Positions 1 to 8,095 of a DNA stretch of 12,437 nucleotides are shown here, piece after piece. Location: assembly GCA_013203065.1 (NCBI GenBank), contig JABMQV010000265.1:1-12437 (forward strand), written 5' to 3'. The DNA comes from Desulfobacteraceae bacterium. GTDB taxonomy: Bacteria; Desulfobacterota; DSM-4660; Desulfatiglandales; Desulfatiglandaceae. The position numbers and the translations under genes are program-made. The stretch's first letter is position 1. Each line of letters starts with the position of its first letter. Under the pieces are notes generated by a model. That model did no database searches. It saw nothing but the letters and a program-made list of their open reading frames with translations, and was not told the DNA's origin.

Positions 1-141
1 ATCAAAAAAAATCCCCGAAATAACCGCATCATTCTCATTATGAGCAACGATCAGTACGTGAGGACCAAACACCTTATCCCAAAGCCAGACTACGAGGACC
101 ATGACGCCGGGTTTGTACTGGCGCAGTTTTGGGGGAAATAA
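1..141 (+). CDS. C-terminal end of an unidentified protein (5' truncated by window)
   Basis: Frame 1 is open from the first base to a TAA at 139-141 and encodes 46 residues. The segment has a hydrophobic beta-strand-like stretch (RIILIMSND), then a charged part (IPKPDYEDHD) and the end FVLAQFWGK. Codon choice looks ordinary for this genome, and the frame stops 33 bp short of the convergent gene on the other strand, as expected for a real gene end. I do not recognise the family. No terminator hairpin is visible in 142-174. The missing upstream part would decide what it is; a chance open frame of this length cannot be excluded. Confidence 0.5.
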   Translation: MKKNPRNNRIILIMSNDQYVRTKHLIPKPDYEDHDAGFVLAQFWGK

Positions 142-174
142 GGCTGGCAGTCAGGATTGTCGCCCCTTCATCTC

Positions 175-1785
175 TCACAACACCTCAAAAAGAATCATCT
201 GGCCGGTATCCGGATGGCTCCAGCGCCCCACCTCGAAAAATCTTTTTGGATCCTTCCTCTTGACAAAATCAAATTCCTTCGCCGGCCAATGCTTTTCTTC
301 CCAGAGAAAATACCTTGTATCCCTTTTCTTCAGGTTCCGAGTAAACTGCTTATAGTCGGTCCCAACGATCCCTGTGAAATCACCGTACGGTTGTGGGCAG
401 GCAACGCCCGGGTAGTCCAGGTTGGCGTAAAATGAAATCCATCTGATGGTATTCAAGGAAGCCACAATGGGTATGGGTTGACCATTTCCTTCCCTTTCCC
501 CAATGAGTTCCCCGATCCGTTTAAAAACCACCTTATCCAGCTCCTTTGGTTTCAAGATCTTTGGAAGCGAAACCGCCAAAACCAGCGCGCAGATTAATGT
601 AAAAACCGCGGTTTCCTTTATTTTCAGACGTGATCTGATCAAGTGGATGATCTTTTCCAATCCGAACCCGATAAAGACAAAGGAAGGTAATATAAACAGG
701 GCAAAGAAGCGGGCAGCAATGACCCAGGATTGAAGGATATGAAAATACAATAAGATGAGGGCTGCAACTGACAAGAGGAAAAGATAGGATACGGAGGGAT
801 CTCTCCTGATTCTTGTCCATATCCCGCCTAACCCTACGATGAATATCAGAAAAAAGGGATAGAAAAATGCCTTTATCGTATATATCAGGAGCGTGCCAAG
901 GGCCACAAACCATACCAGCCGCCTTGCACTCTGGAGGAAAAATTCAAAAGTGCTCATGGTGGGTTGATCGGCGATTTCTGCCAGATATACCCTAAGTTCT
1001 CCATACTCAATGATTGGCGCATAAAGTTTTTCCCCTATCTCACCGATCCGCAACACATCCATTGCGGGGGCGTCCAATACGAGAATGCTTGAGACAACAA
1101 TCAGTAACACAAACACGACCGGCAGAACAAAAGCTCCTAATTTTTTGAGCCGATTTTCCCGTCTCAAAACAAGGAGGTAACCACAAGACACGATGATAAA
1201 GAGCACAGCCTCGATCCTTGCCCAGCCGGCCACCAGGAAGGCCAGACAGCTGAGGAAGAGAAATGTCCCATACCTTCTGCTATCCATATGCCTGACAAAA
1301 AGATATAGACCCAGCACCAGAAAAAACCAGTATATGGGATCCCTCACCACATCTGCGCTCCTGTCAACAAAAACCGGGGTAACGGCAAAGATCAGCGTGC
1401 CCAGTGCACTGATCTTTCGCTCGCAAAACCGTCTCAGGAGCAGATAGAGTGGTACCAAGGTCATGGAGCCAAACAATAAGGATATGGATTTGGCGGCAAT
1501 CACCCAATCATGGAGAATCGCATAGACACCTGCAATCAGCAGGGGATAAATCGACAAATAACCCATGCTGCAAGAAACAACATTCCCCCATTCCCCATAG
1601 TACAGTGCCCGGGCCTGGTTGATGTATAGCGCCCCATCGGGGTTGATGATGAGGGTATAATGATACGCAAACAACCTCACTACAAAGCCCAAGATCATTA
1701 TCAATAAGACCTGTCTCCGCCCACCACCCTTGTAATCACCCACACTGCCCTTGGAATAAATATGGGGGAATAGTGCTATTGACAT
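175..1785 (-). CDS. GT-C fold membrane glycosyltransferase (family 39 / ArnT-PMT-like)
   Basis: The 536-residue product is a polytopic inner-membrane protein. Roughly a dozen hydrophobic segments lie between residues 26 and 410, followed by a soluble C-terminal domain (about 412-536) predicted to be periplasmic. The first large loop after TM1 carries an acidic motif, NPDGALYINQA (48-58). This matches the position of the catalytic Asp and following Tyr/Ala pattern in GT-C enzymes such as ArnT and protein mannosyltransferases, which use polyprenyl-phosphate sugars. It is the last gene of the LPS-type block, after msbA, so transfer of a sugar onto lipid A-core or a periplasmic glycan is the likely job; donor and acceptor cannot be read from sequence. 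The ATG at 1783-1785 has only a weak, distant AGGA; a GTG at codon 15 preceded by AAGGGC is an alternative start. Confidence 0.85.
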   Translation of the reverse strand: MSIALFPHIYSKGSVGDYKGGGRRQVLLIMILGFVVRLFAYHYTLIINPDGALYINQARALYYGEWGNVVSCSMGYLSIYPLLIAGVYAILHDWVIAAKSISLLFGSMTLVPLYLLLRRFCERKISALGTLIFAVTPVFVDRSADVVRDPIYWFFLVLGLYLFVRHMDSRRYGTFLFLSCLAFLVAGWARIEAVLFIIVSCGYLLVLRRENRLKKLGAFVLPVVFVLLIVVSSILVLDAPAMDVLRIGEIGEKLYAPIIEYGELRVYLAEIADQPTMSTFEFFLQSARRLVWFVALGTLLIYTIKAFFYPFFLIFIVGLGGIWTRIRRDPSVSYLFLLSVAALILLYFHILQSWVIAARFFALFILPSFVFIGFGLEKIIHLIRSRLKIKETAVFTLICALVLAVSLPKILKPKELDKVVFKRIGELIGEREGNGQPIPIVASLNTIRWISFYANLDYPGVACPQPYGDFTGIVGTDYKQFTRNLKKRDTRYFLWEEKHWPAKEFDFVKRKDPKRFFEVGRWSHPDTGQMILFEVL

Positions 1786-1790
1786 GGGAT

Positions 1791-1940
1791 CTAAATTCCT
1801 AACGCCCCTATTCTTTTGAGCTGATTTCGGAAAATCCGGTTGGCTTCATCAAATGTCAAAGCCGTCCGGCAATAATGATGGAATATCGGGGCTAGCCAGT
1901 TGCCAAGCCAAGTCCAACTAGGGCCTGAACTGCATATCAT
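1791..1940 (-). CDS. Candidate 49-aa small ORF between msbA and the GT-C gene
   Basis: An ATG inside the last codons of msbA (1938-1940, shifted frame) opens 49 codons that run across the whole intergenic gap. They stop with TAG five bases before the ATG of the GT-C gene. The product has a Trp-rich N-terminal half (WTWLGNWLAPIFHHY, residues 9-23) and a basic amphipathic second half (FDEANRIFRNQLKR, 30-43). It resembles no family I know. There is no clear ribosome binding site, so expression would depend on coupling to msbA termination. An open frame of this size arises by chance fairly often, so it is a candidate only. Confidence 0.3.
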   Translation of the reverse strand: MICSSGPSWTWLGNWLAPIFHHYCRTALTFDEANRIFRNQLKRIGALGI

Positions 1941-3738
1941 ATAACTGCCGAAACCGTCCATTCACGGCCAGCAGTTCCTCACGGGTGCCCGATTCCACAA
2001 TGCCGCCCCCCTCCAGGACAAAGATGCGATCTGCTCGCACAATTGTGCTCAACCGGTGGGCAACAATCAGGATGGTCAGGCTGCCTTGTAGTTCTTCAAT
2101 GGCCTCCTGAACAAATCTCTCACTCTCTGCGTCCAGGGCCGAGGCCGCTTCGTCCAGAATCAAGATCGCCGGATCGACCAGAATGGCCCGGGCGATGGCG
2201 ATTCGCTGTCTCTGCCCCCCGGATAATAGGGACCCTTGATCTCCCACAATGGTGTGGTACCCGTTGGGTTGGTCAAGAATAAAGGGATGGGCATGGGCAG
2301 CCCTCGCAGCCGCCACCATGGCCTCAGTACCTATCTCCGGATTTCCATAACAGATATTGTTCGCGATGCTATCATGAAACATAATGGTGTCTTGATTTAC
2401 AATCCCTATCTGTTTGCGAAGTGATTCGAGGGTAACATCCCGGATATCTATGCCATCAATGGTGATGCTCCCTTCGGTGACATCATAAAAACGGGGGACC
2501 AGGTCCAAAAGCGTACTCTTCCCGGCCCCTGTTGATCCCACAAAAGCCACCATTTCACCCGCCTCCGCCCTGAAAGAGATGTCCTTGAGTATCATATCAT
2601 CGGGTGAATACCCAAAATTTACATCATTGAATTCGATGGATTTCCTGTGTACGGGAAGCTTATGTGCCTCAGGATGATCCTGTATTTCGGGCACTCTCCT
2701 CATGATCCCGAAAATCCGCTTGGTGGCCCCCTGTAAGGTCTTGATATTATTATTCACCAAGGCCAATCTCTTTATTGGGCTGTAGGCACGTGAAAAGGCA
2801 TACATCATTGACATGAGTTCGCCCAAGGTATGGTGGAAATAGATCTTTCCTATTATCAGGACCACGGGTAAGACCAGAAAAACCGTTGCGTCCATCATGG
2901 GACCAAGCCCCAGGTGCCACCGGTTCCAGTGCATTATCTTGTGATAAAGGCGATCCGCCACCCCTCTGAACTTCTCAACTTCGGTCTTACCCGTAAAAAA
3001 CCCGTGCACCAATTTGAGACACAGAATGGTCTCTTGGTACATCGAGGTGACTTCGGCGGTGGAATCCTGGACCCTTGTTGAGTGTTTCTTGACCTTTCTC
3101 CCGAACAGACGGATCAGCCCAAGAATCGGCGGAACCACGATAACGACCAACAGGGCCAGTTTGTAATTTGTCAGCAGGATGTAGATTATAAAGACCAGGG
3201 CTGTCAGGGGATACTCGATAATCCCGATTAGAATATTGGCAATGAGGCCTTGCATCACCGTGAGGTCGGCCGTAGCCCTGGCAAGCAGTTCTCCTGATTT
3301 GACCTTATGGTAAAACCCCAGGGGGAGTGAAATGAATTTGGCAAAAAGGTCTACCCTTAATGACTTCACTGCTCGGTTGGAAAAGGCAGCAGCACAAAGC
3401 CCCCCCAAATAAGTCGTAATCGACTTAAGCACAACCGACAAAAAGGCCACAAAAATAAGAATCATCAGGAGTTTATTCGGTGACACACCCTCCACCACCA
3501 CCAGCTCGGTCCGATGCCAAGACAGCCATGATCCGGAATCAAATGCAATCCAAGGTATTTTCCATGTTACCGGATCGGATCCCGCCTTCATTCCTTCATC
3601 AATAAACGGCTGGAGGAGATAGGCCGGAACAACCACAAACAACGATGATATGGCTGTGAGCACCAGTGAACAGATGACCAACTTCCTGTGGCGTTTGACG
3701 TATGAGGCAATATCCTTACCTAAAATAAAATCCAGCAT
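1918..3738 (-). CDS. msbA: Lipid A export ABC transporter MsbA (fused permease/ATPase)
   Basis: At 606 residues this is a half-transporter that dimerises to flip lipid A-core from the cytoplasmic to the periplasmic leaflet of the inner membrane. The N-terminal transmembrane domain (about 1-340) is followed by a complete nucleotide-binding domain. Visible motifs are Walker A GSTGAGKST (401-409), Q-loop Gln 449, signature LSGGQ (505-509), Walker B ILILDE (525-530, catalytic Glu 530) and H-loop His 561. It is a little longer than the E. coli protein (582); the extra length lies mainly in a loop of about 44 residues (45-88) between the first two membrane segments. AGGGA lies about 11 bases before the ATG. 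Flanking sugar transferases support a lipid A-core role over drug export, though related exporters of the same fold cannot be fully excluded. Confidence 0.92.
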   Translation of the reverse strand: MLDFILGKDIASYVKRHRKLVICSLVLTAISSLFVVVPAYLLQPFIDEGMKAGSDPVTWKIPWIAFDSGSWLSWHRTELVVVEGVSPNKLLMILIFVAFLSVVLKSITTYLGGLCAAAFSNRAVKSLRVDLFAKFISLPLGFYHKVKSGELLARATADLTVMQGLIANILIGIIEYPLTALVFIIYILLTNYKLALLVVIVVPPILGLIRLFGRKVKKHSTRVQDSTAEVTSMYQETILCLKLVHGFFTGKTEVEKFRGVADRLYHKIMHWNRWHLGLGPMMDATVFLVLPVVLIIGKIYFHHTLGELMSMMYAFSRAYSPIKRLALVNNNIKTLQGATKRIFGIMRRVPEIQDHPEAHKLPVHRKSIEFNDVNFGYSPDDMILKDISFRAEAGEMVAFVGSTGAGKSTLLDLVPRFYDVTEGSITIDGIDIRDVTLESLRKQIGIVNQDTIMFHDSIANNICYGNPEIGTEAMVAAARAAHAHPFILDQPNGYHTIVGDQGSLLSGGQRQRIAIARAILVDPAILILDEAASALDAESERFVQEAIEELQGSLTILIVAHRLSTIVRADRIFVLEGGGIVESGTREELLAVNGRFRQLYDMQFRP

Positions 3739-3764
3739 CTAACACATTTCCCTTTTCATGAAAT

Positions 3765-3780
3765 AGGCCTTTAAAGGCCT
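3765..3780. repeat. 16-bp perfect palindrome upstream of msbA
   Basis: AGGCCTTTAAAGGCCT reads identically on both strands and lies 27 bp upstream of the msbA start. It has no following T-run, so it is not a rho-independent terminator. It also lies inside the open frame that continues past the preceding GT2 stop. It could be a protein-binding site or simply sequence chance; function is unknown. Confidence 0.35.
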
Positions 3781-3856
3781 TGAGCAGACCATCCCCGATG
3801 TCACCGAGCTGTATCAGGGGATATTGTCGATATCCTTCCTTGGTAGATCTATCCCA

Positions 3857-4699
3857 TTATTCGCAGCGCCCATTGAATCCATCTGATGCCGATATGATTT
3901 CGCCTTCTGAAGAGAGACGGGAGAAACCCTTGATGGCCTTTTTTCTCTTTTCCCTGCGGTTCAGGTCCAACTCCAAATCCAGTCTGTCCTTTTGCCTGTT
4001 TTTCCTCACATCATGGTGCAGATGATACTGAAGCGCTGAAAACCAAAGATTCCTGCATTTTACACCGTTGTGAAATAGCCGGTAACAGATATCTGAATCC
4101 TCCCTGCCCCAGAGTTGATCAAAGGTCTCATCATATCCATCTACCTGCAAAAAGTCCTGCCTGGACATGGAAAGATTGCAGCCTCTGAGGGAGGTCTGGA
4201 ATCTCTTTGGCCTTGAGAACATCCTTCCCATTCTGGGAGATCGAAAACTATTTTTCCTGTTCTCGAGTCCCATCAAAAGGGGAGATGGCCGATAAAACAA
4301 CCCGCTTTTCAGAACATTTCTTGTGTATGTTTCAGGCAAAAAGGCGCGTTTTCCCTGCAAGCATACACCTCTTCGGGAAGATGCCAGATGATCGGCCACG
4401 AAATCAGGATGCAGTAGCACATCATGGTCAACAAATATGAGATAAGGGGCACTCGAGTATTTGACCCCCAGATTCTTGACCCTTGCCTGTCTTATGCCCG
4501 AGTCCCGGTGCCACACGTGACACCACCTCAGATTCGATGGACCAAGTATCTCTCTTATCGATTCTGACGTATCTGGACCGGATCCGTCATCTGCGATAAT
4601 GATCTCCAGATCAGTTTCCGACTGTCCCAAGATAGACTGAAGATGCACCTTGAGGGCACTTGGCCAGTTATAGGTTGTTATGATGAGTGAGACCTTCAC
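3857..4699 (-). CDS. Family 2 glycosyltransferase, galactosyltransferase-like C-terminus
   Basis: The 280-residue cytoplasmic GT-A enzyme uses a nucleotide sugar. The N-terminus VSLIITTYNWPSAL (3-16), the IADDGS motif (35-40) and the DXD metal site DHD (91-93) are typical of GT2. Farther on, RGCNLSMSRQDFLQVDGYDE followed by WGREDSDICYRL matches the C-terminal galactosyltransferase-type segment that carries the catalytic ED pair. It lies 28 bp after the WaaE-like gene and before msbA, so it probably adds a sugar to the lipid A-core on the cytoplasmic side. The start is GTG at 4697-4699; two upstream ATGs are in another frame and end in TGA overlapping this GTG. The frame stays open for 46 codons after the TAA, which is unusual and is noted separately. 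Confidence 0.87.
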   Translation of the reverse strand: MKVSLIITTYNWPSALKVHLQSILGQSETDLEIIIADDGSGPDTSESIREILGPSNLRWCHVWHRDSGIRQARVKNLGVKYSSAPYLIFVDHDVLLHPDFVADHLASSRRGVCLQGKRAFLPETYTRNVLKSGLFYRPSPLLMGLENRKNSFRSPRMGRMFSRPKRFQTSLRGCNLSMSRQDFLQVDGYDETFDQLWGREDSDICYRLFHNGVKCRNLWFSALQYHLHHDVRKNRQKDRLDLELDLNRREKRKKAIKGFSRLSSEGEIISASDGFNGRCE

Positions 4700-4727
4700 G
4701 GCATACCCATGCTAAAGACCTGGTGGG

Positions 4728-5495
4728 CTATTCCTGTCTTGATGACTGGCTATGTATCATCATTTCTCTAGCCTTCGCATATTTCAAGAACGACCCTCCT
4801 CCATTTAGGATGGATATGACCAGTCCGTCAAAGCCCTCAAGCACCCCCAATTCGAACAGGTATGTCCTCACAAACATCCAAAGGCCGTGGGTAATGGGAG
4901 ACCACCATGCTGCCCTGGTTCCCCGCTTTTGGATCTCCCTGGCAGCCAGGGCGGAGTAAGTCTCCATCTTGTGTATCAAGTCTGAATAACTCCCAAAACT
5001 ATAGTGTTCGATGGCCACGTCAAGCTCTTTGACGGCCCCATGAGAAATCCACCGCTCATGCACAACTTGCTCGCTAAGCTGGCCTTTCCTGCGATCTACC
5101 AGGCGAACAACCCTGTCGGGCCACCACCCGCAATGACGAATCCAACGGTCATGAAAATAGTTTTTTCTCAAAAAACTGTAAGCGGAAAATAGGTGTTCAG
5201 GATCATCTAGGATCTCCCGTATCTTTTCTGCCGTTTCCTCGAGAATACGCTCGTCTGCGTCCAGTACCATGACCCAGTCATTTGAGCAGTTGTCAACGGC
5301 AAACTGTTTTTGTCTGGCATAACCGCGCCATTCCTCTGAAAGCACCCTGCATCCGAAGGCCTTGGCGATACGAACGGTCTTATCCTGACTGCCAGAGTCC
5401 ACCACCAGTATCTCATCGGCGAAGGCGGCGCTCTTTAAACAGGCAGGGAGGCGCTCCTCTTCATCTCTGGTAATTATGGCCACCGAAACTGACAT
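4728..5495 (-). CDS. Family 2 glycosyltransferase, WaaE/KdtX-like (LPS core glucosyltransferase)
   Basis: The 255-residue GT-A enzyme starts with VSVAIITRDEEERL (3-16), has VVDSGSQDKT (31-40) and the metal-binding DAD (79-81, within VLDADE). Downstream, a stretch of the form YSFLRKNYFHDRWIRHCGWW followed by PDRVVRL is characteristic of the WaaE/KdtX group, which adds a beta-1,4-glucose to the first heptose of the LPS inner core. The C-terminal part contains a hydrophobic or amphipathic region of the kind that attaches such enzymes to the membrane. Its ATG follows the LolB-like stop by 21 bp and is preceded by AAGGGG. The subfamily is clear; the exact sugar and linkage are inferred from relatives. 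Confidence 0.87.
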   Translation of the reverse strand: MSVSVAIITRDEEERLPACLKSAAFADEILVVDSGSQDKTVRIAKAFGCRVLSEEWRGYARQKQFAVDNCSNDWVMVLDADERILEETAEKIREILDDPEHLFSAYSFLRKNYFHDRWIRHCGWWPDRVVRLVDRRKGQLSEQVVHERWISHGAVKELDVAIEHYSFGSYSDLIHKMETYSALAAREIQKRGTRAAWWSPITHGLWMFVRTYLFELGVLEGFDGLVISILNGGGSFLKYAKAREMMIHSQSSRQE

Positions 5496-5516
5496 ACCCC
5501 TTATACCCCCAAACCT

Positions 5517-6329
5517 TTAGGGCCGTTTCTTTTCTTCGATCCCCTTGAGCCGTACCATTTCAAAATCCGGGGGAAGCTTCTGCTCAAAAACCGCCTCTTT
5601 GATAGGTTCATTGAAGATCATCTGCTTGAGGTTGAGTTCAACCATAATATCATTTTCCGAATCGTCCAATTTGGTCGTCTTCGCATAGAAGATGCCATCT
5701 TGGTCTTCATAGTCGGAATACATCGCCTCTATCCCTTGTCCGGGAAATGAGAGTGACCGGGGGAGATTATCTTCTCTGTAAAGCTCGATGACCTGTACCA
5801 CCTCCTCTACCCGGCTCAAAAAAGTGATGTTATCTACCCTCAATGAGATTGCATGGTCGTACGCCTTCAGGTTAGGGTAGCCCCTCAAGAGGGACCACAT
5901 CTGAGCAGACGTCAAACGACCCGGGAAGAATCTTGATAAAGAAGAGCCCCTTAGTGAGTCATTATATATTCGTTTCTCCATGTAGGAAATGATATTTATC
6001 CTGGATTCTTGGATTAGGATATCAAACAGGGGGCGACCCCAGGGATGTGTAATTTCAATCTTGATTCGCAAGGGATCTCGGATGCCTGCAATCAGGATAT
6101 TTGATTCGGTTTCTGACTCCCCATCCTCCACCATCAAGCTGCCGGTACCAAAGAGGCTGAAAACCCGGCCTTCCTGGGCCTTAAGGCCGGCGACAATCTC
6201 TGAGATGCTTTTTTGATCGAAAACCGGGGGGAGGGGCTTAACCGTTAAAGGGGCACAGCATGGAAAAAGGACAAGCGCCAGACCCAATATGAGCCCCGCC
6301 ATGCCGTGTTTTCGGTTCAGGAGATTCAA
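5517..6329 (-). CDS. LolB-like outer-membrane lipoprotein
   Basis: The 270-residue product has a lipoprotein-type N-terminus: basic start (RKH, 6-8), hydrophobic core (10-22) and adjacent Cys 24-25. The candidate lipobox FPCC is poor because of the Pro. The mature part, with GTGSLMVED, an IAGIRDPLRIKIEI strand and HPWGRPLFDILI (about 59-109), fits the LolA/LolB (DUF4292-like) half-barrel that receives lipoproteins at the outer membrane. The gene order TPR protein then LolB is common in proteobacteria. The chosen start is TTG at 6327-6329, overlapping the TPR gene's TGA by two bases, because it supplies the positive n-region; an ATG at 6300-6302 would give a signal without charges. Sequence similarity to classical LolB is low, so 'LolB-like' is the safe name. 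Confidence 0.72.
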   Translation of the reverse strand: MNLLNRKHGMAGLILGLALVLFPCCAPLTVKPLPPVFDQKSISEIVAGLKAQEGRVFSLFGTGSLMVEDGESETESNILIAGIRDPLRIKIEITHPWGRPLFDILIQESRINIISYMEKRIYNDSLRGSSLSRFFPGRLTSAQMWSLLRGYPNLKAYDHAISLRVDNITFLSRVEEVVQVIELYREDNLPRSLSFPGQGIEAMYSDYEDQDGIFYAKTTKLDDSENDIMVELNLKQMIFNEPIKEAVFEQKLPPDFEMVRLKGIEEKKRP

Positions 6330-8095
6330 TTTCCGTGTTTCAAAAGCTGGCGTACCTCGGTGATCTTTGCTTTTAGCTTCTTCTCATCAGCAGGCTTAAG
6401 GGAGAGGGCCTTTTCATAGTGTTTCAGGGCGTCCTTATACCTCTTTGTCTTGAGATAGACGTCCCCCAGGTGCTCATTTATTGTGGGGTCATCTTCGTTA
6501 AGCTTTGCCGCCTTTTCCAGATGGGTGGCTGCTTCACTATAGAGACCTTTCTGGTAATAGACCCACCCCAAGCTATCCATTATGTAACCGCTATCAGGCT
6601 TGAGTTTGATGGCCCTCTTGATCAATTCCAAGGCTTCATCCAGTCTTATTCCCTCTTCAGCATAAGAATACCCAATATAATTCAGTGAATCCGCGTGATC
6701 AGGATCTATTTCCAGGACTCTTCGCATCTGCTCAATACAGGAGGCCCTGTCACCGCCCTTATCAAAGAGCACGCCCATTCGGAAAATCAGTTCGATGTTC
6801 TTTTCATCCTGCTTAAGCCCTTCTTTGATGGCCTCTCTGGCCTTTCCATAGTCTTCTTTGGCCTCATAGATGGATGACAGGATCAGGTAAAGGTCAATTC
6901 TTCCTTTTTCTGCCGAGATGGCCTTTTCGAGGACTTCTACGGCCTCCCCATATTTTTTTTGCATTCCCAAAAGATGGGCGATGTGCATCTGGGCATTGAT
7001 ATAATACTTTGACTCGGGTTTTATCAGCCCGAAGTGCTCCAATGCCTCTTCTGTATCACCCTTCTCTTCATAGGCTGTGGCAAGATAATATCTGGACTTA
7101 TGGTCCTCTGGCCAGGCGGAAACGATCAGATTCAATTCATTAATGGATTCATCAATCCTTCCTTGCCTGAGGTATATCAGCCCCAAGGCCTGTCTGCTTG
7201 GCTCTCCGGGTTTCGAATGCCCTTTGATCGCTTCCATTTGTTTTTCGGCCTTTTTCTTTAGGCCAAGCTTGAGGTAAAGATTTGCAAGCCTTTCCTTGGT
7301 GGCCATATTGTCAGGGAAGATCTCCACCAGCCTTTCATAGATCTTAACTGCCTTTTCAGGCTTGTCAGTCACTTGGTAAAGAGTCCCCAGATCGAATAGG
7401 GCCGGCTCCAGCGTGTTGTTGAGTTCCAGGGCCTTGAGAAGGGCCTCCTCGGCTTTCTGGTAACGACCCATCTCCAGGTTAATCCTACCCTGATAGTAGT
7501 GTGCAATGATGAGTTCGGGATCCTGCTTGGTCAGTATCTCCAGTTGCTCCAGGGCCTTCGGGAACAATTCCTTCCTGATGAGAATGGTAGTGAGAAGGAG
7601 CCTTATACGCCTGTTTTTCGGATCAAGACCAAGGATCTTCTGGTACTGCTCAATGGCCAGATCATCCTTTCCGGTAAGGGAGTAAAGATCCGCCAGAAGT
7701 ATCCTGGCTTTGGCGATTTCAGGTGCCAACGCCACGCACTTGGTAGCATATACAAGCGCCTCCTTGTACTTCTTGATCTGCCTTAAAACGGTCGCCATTT
7801 TCAGGTAAAGATAAGGAGACTCAGGGTCTTTTTTTATGGCTCCCAACAGGTTTGTCCGGGCCTCTTCGTAATTCCCTTGAGCAGCTGCAAGGGATGCTAC
7901 CAGAAAGTTGCTGTATGCCGCCTGGACATCATCCTTGCCCTCATAAGAGACTCCCTTTTCCGTTGGAACCGCCACATGCCCTTTCGGCAGTTTGGTTAGC
8001 CCAAGCTGAGAACATCCCGCGAGGAGCCCCAGAAAAAAAATCAAAACAAGGAGGTGATTGGATTTCAGGTGTTTGGATAATATGGTTTCTTTCAT
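6326..8095 (-). CDS. Tetratricopeptide-repeat lipoprotein
   Basis: The 589-residue protein begins with a signal peptide ending in a clear lipobox, LAGC (lipidated Cys 28). With Ser at +2, sorting to the outer membrane is likely. From about residue 57 to the end it is a solenoid of some 15 TPR units, the last ones carrying DSLGWVYYQKGLYSEA and INEHLGDVYLK. Those signatures mark the large bacterial TPR family often encoded just before lolB. Its partner is unknown; such proteins act as scaffolds in envelope assembly. The start ATG sits in GGAAATGA, where the small upstream ORF ends, and its stop overlaps the LolB-like start, so translation of the three is probably coupled. The many internal repeats make the residue boundaries approximate. 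Confidence 0.9.
   Translation of the reverse strand: MKETILSKHLKSNHLLVLIFFLGLLAGCSQLGLTKLPKGHVAVPTEKGVSYEGKDDVQAAYSNFLVASLAAAQGNYEEARTNLLGAIKKDPESPYLYLKMATVLRQIKKYKEALVYATKCVALAPEIAKARILLADLYSLTGKDDLAIEQYQKILGLDPKNRRIRLLLTTILIRKELFPKALEQLEILTKQDPELIIAHYYQGRINLEMGRYQKAEEALLKALELNNTLEPALFDLGTLYQVTDKPEKAVKIYERLVEIFPDNMATKERLANLYLKLGLKKKAEKQMEAIKGHSKPGEPSRQALGLIYLRQGRIDESINELNLIVSAWPEDHKSRYYLATAYEEKGDTEEALEHFGLIKPESKYYINAQMHIAHLLGMQKKYGEAVEVLEKAISAEKGRIDLYLILSSIYEAKEDYGKAREAIKEGLKQDEKNIELIFRMGVLFDKGGDRASCIEQMRRVLEIDPDHADSLNYIGYSYAEEGIRLDEALELIKRAIKLKPDSGYIMDSLGWVYYQKGLYSEAATHLEKAAKLNEDDPTINEHLGDVYLKTKRYKDALKHYEKALSLKPADEKKLKAKITEVRQLLKHGN

Noticed and set aside
533..913. 126-codon minus-strand frame inside the GT-C gene
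   Set aside because: It lies entirely within another frame of the 536-residue membrane protein; composition is that of a shifted membrane-protein frame.
5207..5416. 69-codon minus-strand frame inside the WaaE-like gene
   Set aside because: Same-strand shadow of the GT2 catalytic domain, whose motifs are intact in the main frame.
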